64,000 bases of DNA from NCBI RefSeq assembly GCF_036370855.1, contig NC_088102.1, positions 25,401,001 through 25,465,000 on the forward strand, given 5' to 3'. The notes below the pieces were generated by a model. It was given only the letters and a program-made list of their open reading frames with translations. It was not told where the DNA came from and made no database searches. Position 1 is the stretch's first letter. Each line of letters starts with the position of its first letter. Origin of the DNA: Dromaius novaehollandiae (lineage: Eukaryota; Chordata; Aves; Casuariiformes; Dromaiidae). Of the stretch, positions 25,201 to 36,800 are shown in pieces. The position numbers were made by a program, and so were the translations under genes.

Positions 25201-26789
25201 GGTCTCCTGGACTTCATTGTATGCACCTAGCCACATTGCAAGCAGAGCTCTCTATTTGTGAAGAGAATGAGACAGGTCCACCCACGGTGGCTAGCCTACA
25301 GGCTATAATTGCCTAAGCAAGGCACTGATTCAGTGAGATTGCTCATTTGAGCAAAGATTATTCATGTACAGGCTGCAGGACCAATACCCGAGGGCTCCTA
25401 TGATTCCTTGTTGACTTAGAGTCTCACCACTGCAATTACCCCCACTCCATTCCCAGATGGTGTCACACAGCCTAGAAGTAGGGATAATCTCGACCTGCCA
25501 TTGCATAGGCTGGGGACAGGCTTTGCCAGGACATTTGGTCTTACCTGGCCACCTTTTCTTGCTCTTAACAAAGACAGGAGAGTGTGTTGCTTCAGGTTCT
25601 GCCCCCACCACAGAAAGGGCTCAGAAAGCTAATGCTGATGTCAGGGAGTTGGTCTGCGCAGGAGACCAAAAACTCATGTTCAGTAATTCTCCACTGACAA
25701 CTCCACCAATCAGACACCCCTTCTGGGCAGTCCTAAGCCACAGGGCTGTGTGCACACATGCACAGCACACACACACACAATCACTGCCACAAGCAAGGAC
25801 ACTTTTGCAAATACTGACTCATTCATGCCCAAGCACACAGGCAGAGTCAGGTATCTTTTCTGGATTACATCCCTTCTCTCTCCCACGCAGCCAGCAAGAG
25901 AATTAGCTCATCACGAAGGACTGACACATGCACTCACCCACACTTCTATGCCCTGCCTCCCTTCCCACGCAAATGGACACACAGCGAGGTGGGTTCTCAC
26001 ACCTGTGCAAACTGGGAAAATGCAAACTGGGAAAATGCATTCTCATGGCTTGCACTGAGGCACTGCCTGGTGGCTTATTAATGACCCTCACCTTAACAAG
26101 CTTGCTGACAGCAAAGGCAAGTTCCCATCCCATCCTCCGTGCCCAGCATGGGACTCCTCATTCACCAATACAGTTTTTGAGAAAGGCTGAAATGACCCAA
26201 GCAGTCACCTCCATTCACCCTTGCTGGCTACAGGAATCCTCACAAGGAGCTGGGACATCTCCCAAGATCCAAGGTATGCTTGGCAAAAGGGAGGCCTCTG
26301 GACAAGACTTTCTGGCACCCATCCTGCAGCTGCAGAGTCAAAGCCATCAGACCTGTCGCTTGCACCACTGAGCCAGTGGCAGGTTTTCATCTGAAGCAGA
26401 AGCAGTGAAATGTCACAGGCAGTGATGAGACAAAATGCTCAGTGCACAGCATGGGGACAGTGACGTCTCGCGGATGGGCTGCAGCATGCTCCTGCAGGCA
26501 GGCAGGAGGCAGGCTCAGCATGGATCTGGGTGGCAAGGAGTGGTGCATCACTCCAGCAAAACAACACCAGCTCCATCACCATATCCCAACACATGTCTGA
26601 CACAGCACCAGAGGACCCGGATGTGGAACAAACCTCTTGGGCAGCGGAAGGACTGATGTGGCATTTCATTTGGCTTGTAAAGAGTTAACAGCACTGCCTG
26701 ACATCACTCACTCAGTGGAGAAACTGAAACAGGACTGAGGTTAGAGGCCAAAATGTCACCCTGAGTGCACAGCTGGGCATCCCTCCCCT
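22266..26789. other. Intergenic downstream of ADCK1
   Basis: Contains a CpG-bearing GC-rich stretch (about 22700-22900), a CA run (25766-25779) and a perfect 15-bp tandem duplication (26006-26035, TGCAAACTGGGAAAA twice). No exon, RNA gene or transposon was recognised. Confidence 0.4.
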
Positions 26790-26810
26790 GTAGGTCTTTG
26801 ATGCAACACA

Positions 26811-26816
26811 TTTATT
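26811..26816 (-). terminator. Candidate poly(A) signal AATAAA for ADCK1
   Basis: TTTATT on the plus strand gives AATAAA on the minus strand, about 820 bases after the stop codon. A TGTGTTG stretch follows it. No nearer AATAAA or ATTAAA was seen between it and the stop codon. Confidence 0.45.
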
Positions 26817-26914
26817 TTGCTGTGTGGCACCACTGTACAGTACACAGACATTACCAGCAGTTTCAGAGCACTAAGCTGGCATTCCTCCTGCCTTCCCTGA
26901 ATTTTGGGTAAGAG

Positions 26915-27050
26915 GCAGGACCACTGTCCTTTCCCCCATTTCACTTGTGAGGAAACAGGCCAGGAAAAGTCCAAAACCACAGAGGCACTTGCTGACAGGA
27001 CTGGAGACGAACCTCAGAAAGCCAGGCTCCCAGTCCACTGCTCACACCAT
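26915..27050 (-). repeat. MIR-like SINE fragment in predicted ADCK1 3' UTR
   Basis: On plus, CCCCCATTTCACTTGTGAGG, GAAACAGGCCAGG, ACAGAGGCACTTGCTGACAG and GGCTCCCAGTCCACTGCTCA follow the order of a reverse-complement MIR core. It is diverged but the order is convincing. Confidence 0.6.
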
Positions 27051-27638
27051 TAGGTTCCTCTTCACCCCAGCACTGTGAGTGAATCCAATAGTGCCAGCTC
27101 TATGCTAGATCATATTCCTTTTTGAGAAACTCTCTGTACACCTGAACAGAAATCAGACTAAGGAGACTCTGCAATTACTAATACAAACCCTATCGGATTT
27201 TAAAAGGACTTACTGCCTCTCTCTGAGGGGCTGTGAAATATTTGGGGGCATTCTAGGCGGGCCTGTGATTCTCTAAAATTCTGTAGGATGATTCAAAAAA
27301 AACCTCTGGAAAGGTTTTTGTTTCCTGTGCAGTCCCACTGGAATTTGCCACTAGGGTCCTGTAGAGATGGGAAACAGAGAGACCCTCGAATATCCTGCCC
27401 TTCCCAGCACACCGTATCCCCCCCTTCCCTTTCCTAAAGCATAAAATCACAGAGCCCTGGCACCCAGCTCCATCCCTCGCTGCCACAGAGAAAGCTATAA
27501 CAGGCAGGGACAGTGCAGCATGTAACAAGGAACAAGACTCCAAAATAGCCTCTGCAATAGACATAAACAGTCAGAAAGGCAAATGTGCCATGGAGAGCAG
27601 GAGAGAGCGAGCACCCAGGCCTCTCCCACCAGTTCACG

Positions 27639-27810
27639 TCAGTGTGTGCAATGGTGCATCCGGCTAAGGAGAGCAATGACCCAGTTTCCCAGCCGGGACC
27701 CCTTCAGCCACAGGAAGAGTTCATACAAGTTGATCTGCCACAGGCTCAGGGCTTCTGTGAGTGAGATCTGGGCCCTCCTGTAAAGCGAGTGACTCTTGCT
27801 CCTCTGATAC
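27639..27810 (-). CDS. ADCK1: ADCK1 terminal coding exon and stop
   Basis: A 172-bp coding part of the last exon. It completes the split threonine codon and adds 56 residues, from [14 protein letters not shown] through [15 protein letters not shown] to [10 protein letters not shown], followed by TGA (27639-27641). The acceptor is TTCATTCTAG before GTATCAG. The frame only continues if this acceptor is used; a second AG at 27784-27785 (TTTACAG) would give the wrong phase. The C-terminal tail differs from the mammalian end, which I recall as finishing in a WLFPAPL-like sequence, but the LWQINL core is conserved. Confidence 0.92.
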
Positions 27811-30800
27811 CTAGAATGAAAAACAGTGGCATTAAATCCTGCAGCGTGCAGTCTGGCAGGAAGGAGGCCTGTCCTACATCTTCAGCACAACAAATCCTCC
27901 CCGTGGGGACGGGACCATCCCACTTCTGGAGCATCACCGGCAGTGGGGACTCCAGGAAGCAGGGATTTCCTCCAAGCAAATATTCCTGAGGAGCTGGGGA
28001 CTGTCTTCTTAGCATAAATCTGGCAGAGGAGACAGCCTGCTCATGTGGGATCCTGGTTCTCTTCCCACCACTCAGCCTGGAATAATCTGAGGCAGCGGAA
28101 GTAAATTGACTTACAAGAGTGAGTAGGGATCAGATCCACAGGTAGAAACCAGTTGCCTGGTTTCTGTTCCCAGGTTTTAAGTGTCACAGTGAGCCCTGAT
28201 CCCCAGATCAGGCTGCAGAAAGAGACAGCCATGAACCTGCAGATCTTTCCTACCTGCAAGTACTTTCCAGTAATGATGCTTATAATAAGCAGGAAGCCCC
28301 TTCCCCTCTTCTGGATAGAGTTACAGGGCCAAACCCAAAACATTACCCTAAGGTCTCCAACACCACCCACATCCCCAGCCCCAGATAAGAGACTGGTCCT
28401 GAGAAGAACCTGGTGAGAGTGCAGACAGTGCAGAAAGAGGATGAGATGCATAAATGAGAAGGGGTAGGATCCAGCAGATGTGGAGAGGTCCATAGCCAAG
28501 GGTAGGAGGTCAAGATCCAAGCTAGGCCTCTGGTGCCAAGGGAAGAAACTCACGTGGAGACAGCTCTGATGCAGCAGCGAGACATGTTGAGGAAGGAGCT
28601 GGCACTGGCCCGCGTTTGCAGGGCTGACTCGATCCCCCGTAACAGGTCATTGGTCTTCAGCAGCAGCAGCATCTGGCGGGGGACGTTGTTGAGGAGCTGG
28701 GTGATTTGGGGTAGGTAAGCAGCAGCATTGGACCGGATTTCGATGTCCTGCAGCCAGCCAGGTCACGGACATGTCAGGGAGAGAGAAGAGAGAGGTTGAG
28801 AGAGCATGGGAAACCCACATCCACATATGGCTAAGATTTGGCAGGAGAAGGTATTTTGCCAGAATGTGACTGTAGGCCAGAAGCTAAAAAGCTCTTCCTG
28901 TTGTTTTGCTGCAGGCACCAGGTTGTCCCAAGCAATCACAGCACAGGCACAGCTCATTCTCGCCATATTCCATCAACCCTTCAGCGGGATAAGGACCCTT
29001 TGCCTCACCGGCAGGATTAATAACCTCTCCGGACAGCAGGGTACTTGCTGCTATCTCAGTTCTTGGCCCCAAGCAGCACACAACAATCAGGCATCATTAC
29101 CACCCTTGCGGCTTTCAGACAGCTTTGCCTCACCAGTCCAAAAGCTGAGAGAGGTGCAGGTACCACAGGACTGACCAGGAAGGTGGGGGAAAGCTGCAAA
29201 GCCAGCCAGGCGGCTCCTTGTCACTCATATTTTCCCATCCCATGCAACTGATGGCTCTATGTTATATTAAGGAAGCTGTTTCCAAGGTCTAGTCTAGTCC
29301 TCTGTTGTCAACACAGCTTAACAGGAGTGTAAAAACACCATGCATACCTTCGTGCGAACTCACAAGTTCACAGAACTGTCACACTAAGTCAGATTAAGGG
29401 TCCGTCTAGTCCTGTATCCATCTGACAACAGTCAATAGCAGATGCTTAAGGAAAGACTGTAAGACCAAGGACATGCAAAGCAATCTTTCACACTCTTTGG
29501 TCTCCCAGCTTCCAACAAATACCCTGATCCCTGCCCAGGATCACAAAGCCTGATGACAACCATCAGGCAAGGGTCAGGGCCACTTAAGATGGGCTTCCCT
29601 CCAAAGACAAGCAGCCTTAGCAGGGAAGACAGACAGCGCTCAGTCTTCTGCCTCTTTTTAGATCTAAAAGTTCACCCAGCATCCCAGTGAATGTAGGAGA
29701 GTGTGGTGCGGAGCTGATCTCATACACATGCAGTGCCCCCTCCTCTTCCTCCAGAGAGGAATCAGAAAATCCAAATAAAAGTCTCTGGAACACTTTTGAA
29801 CAGGGCACATGCAGAGGGCAGTAAATGTGACTTCCTCTAGAGGGAAAGGGTTCCTTTTGGGGGAAGGGAAGGACACGTCTAAAACCTTTTCTCCCATAGA
29901 AGAATGGATGGCAGCCTTATATTTCATGGTAGAGGATCTAACACCAACCCTTTGTGAACTTAAGATTTATTATACAGGGACAGACCAATGGGCTGTACAG
30001 ATCTACTGTGCAGCTCATGATGGTCAGTGATGCATACAGCTAACACAGCATCCCAGCTGCTTTGGTGACAACATATGGATACCCATGCCCTGCCTCCAAC
30101 ACTGACCAAATGCACAAAGCTTCAACAAGAAGAGGCTTAGCTCTCCTAAATGCTGTTCTACTGTTCGCTGGCAGAAAATTCCTCCCTGAGATTCTTAGCC
30201 CATTATCCTAACCAGCATCACTGCACGGGGTGTTTTATTTTGCACATATAGGTAATCTCTTGTTTTCTTTCCTATTTCCTTCCTTTTTATTTTTAGCTCC
30301 AGCTGTTTGTCCACATCACAAAACAACCACATCATCTGTCATCAGAAGTGTCATTTTCTGTCAAGGATGAAGCCTGTGCACAGGCAAAGAAATGAGTTAT
30401 GCCACAGGACCTGAGAAAAGCCCCTTGGCTGCAATAGCAAAGACTACTGCAAGATGCAGCAAAACACTATGATAAAATAAGATAAGGCTAGCAGCCACCC
30501 TGAGCAGTCAGCCGCCTGGCCTTGCCTCACAGCAGGAACAACTACATCTATGGCAATCCTCACAGATATTTGCCCAGCCTGCTCCTAAAACTGCCTGGTG
30601 ATGTGACCCACATCCTCCCAAGACCATCTATATCAGTGTTTCACTAGCTTTGCCATTAGATACTGCTTTTCTCATGGTTTACCCAAATCTCCTTAGCTGA
30701 ATTTTAAGCCCATTACCTCTTGCCCTGTTTGCAGCAGTCTTTAACAGATTTGAGAATCACTATCATGTCTCCCTTCAGCCTGCCCTTTTCTAGACTATTT

Positions 30801-33800
30801 TTGCCGTAGCTTGCTCAGACTTTGTTCATGGGTTGCATGTGCTTGACATCCAGCTCTTCTTGTGGCTTCCCACTGAACTTTCCCCAATTTCATCACACCT
30901 TTCTCAAGATGCAGTGCCCAAAACTGAACGTAGCTAAGACTGAGCATAGCTAAGGCTTTGTATCAGGTGAGCTACTTCCTTGTCTTATAGGCTACTCTCC
31001 TGTCAATATGTCCCCATGCACACTGTTCAGAGCTCTGTGCTCATGGCACCTGCCTACACAGTGCTTGGCTCTTGCTGCTGATACAATCTCTCAAATTCAC
31101 CTCCAAACTAAGGGCAAGCAGCAGCTCATTTCCTAATGCCACAGCACATCTGCTCAGCTTCCCATTATCTGAGGCAGGATTATCCAGTTTCAGCATGAGT
31201 TGTGCTATGTCAGCAAAGACAACAGAGCTGGCTCCATGCAGGCAACTCAGCTCTGACAAAGTTCATTAGCCCACACAAGGCACCATGTGGCCGCAGTCAC
31301 ACCTCTGGCATAATTTACACAAACCAGTTTAGGACAAACGTGGCTTATTAGCTCAGACTCAACACCGGCCTTGTATCGAAGTCAGATCTTTGTGGAGTCA
31401 CTTGGTTGCCTCTGAGCTTTATTTCTGGAGCGACCAGCTCCAGAACTTATCAGATCGAGCACAGAACCACTAGACAGTGCTTATATTATTTCTGATACAC
31501 AGAGAACTAGCTCAGGTACAAAGCAAGCATACTACTAGGGGGGTTCCATTACCCAAGGTATCTGACCTACTCATTATTTTGGATAATGGCAGCACTGTAC
31601 AGCAAATTCAACCACATCCATCAGAATCAAACCCTGACCCAAAGGAGCTTCCAGAAGAGAATTTCACAGTATAATATTTTAATGCTACTTAAATGAATTT
31701 CATCCTATCTACTACAAATGCACCCAGATAAAAACAAACCATAGGACACAAAGTGTTTCTAGACACAAACACTGCTCCATTTACTCAAATCACATCATTA
31801 CATGCTGATCTCTACAAACAGCATGGCTGATGGGGCTGCTGCTATTCTTAAGGTAGTGTGCCAGGAGCGCTAGGAGGTGTGAGAAAGATCCCAGCATGTG
31901 TGGATAGGAAAGGGGGAGAAAATTTAAGTGGCAATTTCCTAGATTTGTAGTGATTGAGTTGACAGAATTTGCAGTTAAGCAACCTTGACTCCAAGTTAAT
32001 AGGGTTTCTGATTGGGAGGTAATTTCCAAGGGTTTTTAGGAGTATGTATCAGTGCTGATAATCATTTACATGAATAGTGATAATGTATTATCCTTCTCGT
32101 GTCTTCCCACCAAGCCTTTATGTCTCTTCTACCCTCACCTTATCCTCCTTACTGGTTCCCAGCACAGCTGCATTCAATGCTTTTCTTTTTAAGAAAGGGT
32201 TGATTTACAAATGTTTCCTCTGCCAGAATTGGTGAACACTTAGCCACCAAAATACTCAAAATTCAAGCAACCCATGACAAGTAAAACTGGGAAATTAAGT
32301 TCAGCCACCATAAAATACATTGCAGAAGGATGCCTGGCTTTTTGTAGCTCAGTCATCAGTGCAGACTTTCCTACAGAGCTGCCAGGGATTGCCCAACATC
32401 ACAGCAATATCAGTGATGCAGGTAGTTACAAAATGGAAAGGTATCCGAGGAGAAGGAAGGACACACAGGACCTACCTCACTGGCTGAGACTGGCGACCGG
32501 TCAATGCCTCTGTTGACAGACTCCCAGGACCTGGCGGTGAGCATGCAGGCAAAGAGAGGGTACAAATCCCCTGCCCCAAGCCGCCGGCTGTACTTCTGCA
32601 CCCTCTTCATGTCAGCCTTGATGAGGGCCTGCCAAAGGTGACAGTAGTCCATGCGGAATGACTCGCTCAGCACCTGGGGAGGGAGATGTGGCCTTGGGAA
32701 GTCCATGGAGGACAAGAGACCAGGGAAGAAAGCCTCGCACCCCAAAGCTGCTCCATGCACCTCATTTTGCAGTAGGAAATTCCCAGGGAGGGTGATGGGA
32801 GTAACAGGAAAAATCCATTCATATGGGCTTCAGGAGGCAAAGCTGCAGCTGGACTTCCAGCCTGATACCCACAGGCAGCCCCACAGGCCCTGGAAGCCCC
32901 CCATAATCACATACCTGGTAGAGGCCATGGTCCAGGAGGATAATATGGGCCTTGCCAGAGGCTGGGCATTTCTTCACCAGCACATTGCCTGGGTGTGGGT
33001 CACAGTGGACAAAGCCATTCACAAAGATCATTTCGCTGTAGAGCTTCCCCAGATTGCGAGAGACCTGTGAGGAGGTAGGAGCCTGTCACACGCTGCCACC
33101 CACAGCAGGGCACCTGCCAGGGAGGGGAGGCAGCCCCAGCATGTCGATACTGGGGGAAGCAAGGAGCCGGAGCATGCCGGTAGTCCCAGGCAAAGTTGTT
33201 GCAGCCCCTCACACTGACAAACGTATGGGGCAGCTGTTGGCATCTACTGCAGCATCCTTCAGGGCATTCATGGAGGGGTCTGTGTAGGGGGCATGAAGAT
33301 GTTTATAGGGTCAGGGGGTATTTCAGAACATTTGCCTGGCATATGAAGGAGAAAATTCCCATGGGGAAGAATAGTGGTGTCTGGTAATGAGGAGGAAAAA
33401 ATGGGGGAAAGGCGGTAGCATTCTTAGAGCAGGTAGGGATAGTCTCTGTGTGGGCAGGTAGGAGCAGAGAGATGTTCATGGGGTAGGCATGGGAAGAGTT
33501 ACCAGGGAGGGTGAGATGCCACTCGGGGGCAGACTTAGGTGTTTCCATCTGTAAATAATAGCAGGGCCCAGCAGAGAGGGGTGGGGGGAGACACAGCCTG
33601 TCCATCTGCTTACCAGAATGAACATGGGTCCCTCCCCTCCCTCCGTCACTCTGTCCCCCACTTTCCCCCTTCCTTTCCTGAATCCCTTGCTAATCTGATC
33701 TATGATGTCTGTGAAGATGAAGTGGCACTGAAAGGCCATTTAAATCATCCTGTCATTGCTGTGTCCCTCCATGCTGCCGCATCCTTATCACCCAGATATT

Positions 33801-36800
33801 TTATTAAAGTTAAAAACCTCCTAGGAGCAAGCAAGAATCCACAGGACCAGGATCATTGAGAGCAGCAGGCCCCTCACCACACACTAACACAGCAGCCTCA
33901 GCCTGACACCCCATCCCTGTCCCTCCCCGCCATCAGAGAGCGGCACGGTGCTCCACAGCAGAGTGCTGAACAAGCAATTAAAAGACCATTGTGATAAATT
34001 ATCCCAGTCATGTCATCAGTCGCACAGTGTAAGCAGCAAACAGGCAACCCTCCCCATAAGCAGAGGTGGTAAAAGAGGTAACAGGGATACTAAAGACAGC
34101 ATGTCCTGCAGAAGAACAGACAAACAGGGATGAGCTTGCTTTACCCACCTCTGAAATGCAGCTGCTTCTGAGAGGAGCGAGACAGTTGTTTAAGAAGCCA
34201 CAGAACACTGCTGCACTATTATGTTTAGGACAGGGCATGAAGAGCCCTATATTCAGCTGAATCTCCAAGAGGACATGAGACCAGTTAGAAATAGGCCAGA
34301 AAACACCCATCCTTATGAAAGTGTCCCAAGTTGCTACAAATAAGGAGGAGGAATTGGAACCCTTCCTGCTGCACAGCAACAGGGACAGCTGTAAGACCAC
34401 TTGGGACAGCCCTTCATCCCTCTAGGTAGGACCTGGAGCCACCACTGACTCATGGGGAATGCTGCCACCATGCTGAATCACCCATGCGGACAATGTAGCA
34501 CAGCCATGTGGTCTCCTACAGTGCAGTTCCCCTAATAACACACAGGCATTATAAGTACTGACTGAGGGGAAATATGTTCCCACCTGAATCACCAGCAGAG
34601 ATCACTGGAGGAATGAAGTGACCTTTCCAGGTCTCCTAGATCAACCCAGTTTAGCTCTGAAATTGAATAGGATTAAAGTACCAGGCACTGTGAGGTCCTA
34701 GAAGAGCTAAGTAGCACTGGCTGACAATCCAAGGATGTGCCAGATAGTCTGTTTTGAGCCAGTCCCTCACACAGCCTACCAGCGACCTGCAGACCAGGAG
34801 GAATGGACTTGGGTGTCACAGATCATAGCATCAACTATGGTACCTGTGCTCACACTGAGCAAACTGCATTTCACCCTGTACCTCCAGCTGTCTTGTCCTC
34901 CAGGGACCTGGAAGAGCACAGAATTACCGAGGATGAGGATTTGGGGAGAATTTGGGATGCATCAGCAGAGCTTAGGGCAGGGAGATATCCAACCTGCAAT
35001 ATACTGGCAGAACCACCTCAGATCCCAGTCTCAATTAGTAGGGGGCTATGGGTCAGAGTGGAGCTAATAAACACAACAGTGAAAAAGGAGAGAGAGCGCT
35101 TCTCAATGAAAAAGGCGTGAGTTCTAGTTCAGGGAGTTTTGCCTGTGGCTGGTGGTCCACCTTCCCTTCCACGTGCTGTGAGGAGCTACAACAAGGAGAC
35201 TCTGGTGGAGTTGTGTCAGTTGGGGATGGCTCACAACACAGCAATGTCCCTCCCCGCCAGTGGCACAACATCCACAGAGTGTTCCGCCCACCCAGTGGGA
35301 CTGTGAGCACATCAGGGCCAGGCAGCAAGCATTTGCAGAGATGTAAACGCATTCATCAGTAGTCATCATGAGGCGGTGATAATACAGGAGGTGCTATCCA
35401 TGCCCAGCATGCAGAGACAGCCTAGCTAGTGCCCAGGCCGTGTGCAGGTTGTATGGCCATCCCTGCACATCTCCTGGCTCTCGAGGTAAGGCTCTCACTG
35501 CTGGGAGCATGCATGATGGGATTCAGAGAGCATGAAAAACCTCTCCAGATGCCTGTGCTCTGAGTGCAAGTGGGATGCTGGGTGTGAGCTCCTATTGTGC
35601 TTGCACTGGAGTAAGAGGTTAGTTTAAACATGTTGCCTCATACCCATTAAACACAAGTCCAGACAAGGGTTAGCAGTTCTGCAAACCTGTTGGTCGTGGC
35701 TAAAGCTGGGAAAGTTTATTGATTCTGGAGCACTGAGGTAGGGACTGGTTCAAAGACAGCAGGCTATTCTTCTGTGCTGTGGTAATGGCACAGGTTGGGA
35801 AAGTCAAACAGTGGAGCAGGTTGCTCAGAGAGGTTGTTCAGTCTCCACCCTTGGAGATTTTCAAGACCTGACCGGATAAAGCCCTGAGTGACCTGGTCTG
35901 ACCTCATAGCTGACCCTGCTTTGAGCAGGAGGTTGGACTGGAGACCTCTTGAGGTCCCTTCCAAACTCAATTATCCTACAGTCCTATAAAAGTGCCTGTC
36001 ACCAAGTTACCTACACCACCTTCATAACAGCACCTCATGGTATGGCTCTGAGACTCAGGTCTCCAGGTGCGGGGAGGGTGTGCCCTACTGAGTCACCACC
36101 AGCAGGCAGGTTCCTAAACAGATCTGTGGCCACAGCCTTTTGCAGACCAGGGCATAACACAAAAGAGGGTTGGGATCCATCTTCCCACCTTGCCATGAAA
36201 GCAGGCAGTGGTCACAGCCCTGCTCAGACCCACAGGCTGGGTCACGCCTGTCCCCTCTCCCTTCCCTGACGTACCCACATTTACCTTCTTCCCCAGTGCG
36301 CAGCCTTGGGATGCCCCTGGTGATGCAGTTTTCCTGGAGGGTTGACAAGGGCAGTGATCTGAAAGGGCTGAACCTTTTTCTGCAGTGGAGGCCTACGGGG
36401 AACATGAGATTTGCTGACCAGGAAGGAGGCCTGCCAAATACAGTAGCCCACTTCCTGGCCTGCACAATTGAAAAAAAACATTTAAAAATGTTTTGAGGAA
36501 TATCTGCAGTAGTTATTTCACTAAAACTAGACTCTATGGCTTCCTCAAGAAAGAGAAAAGCATTCTGTATAATTTAGTGAGCATATAGAAGGTATGTTAG
36601 GGGGATTTATGAAATGAGCACATAAGCATTCTTTACTTTTGAATAAAAATAAATTTACTCAGTGTAAGAGATGGAGCTGTGCTGCACACTAGGTATTTAT
36701 GCATATTTTTATCTGTTGACATACCTCTAAAATAAGAGAAAAATTAAATGTTGAAGACTACTGTTGACTTCTAAACAAAAAGGAAGGTTTTATTTCTGGG

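Larger units (their letters stand above)
26790..27638 (-). other. ADCK1: Predicted ADCK1 3' untranslated region
   Basis: This is the sequence between the stop codon and the first canonical AATAAA on the minus strand. No coding similarity was seen in it. It contains a MIR-like fragment (about 26915-27050). The extent is inferred only from the poly(A) signal, and an alternative or longer 3' end is possible. Confidence 0.45.
28748..32475 (-). other. ADCK1 intron with old repeat fragments
   Basis: A 3728-bp intron between the penultimate exon and the C-lobe exon. It carries the repeat fragments listed separately near 29.4, 30.0 and 30.5 kb. Nothing else was recognised. The next intron downstream (27811-28553, 743 bp) holds no recognised feature. 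Confidence 0.8.

Noticed and set aside
1-26789. NRXN3 exons
   Set aside because: Expected neighbour by synteny, but no laminin-G or EGF-like coding segment was recognised.
28041-28553. 170-codon minus-strand open frame
   Set aside because: It is a read-through of ADCK1 intron sequence after the donor at 28553, not a separate gene.
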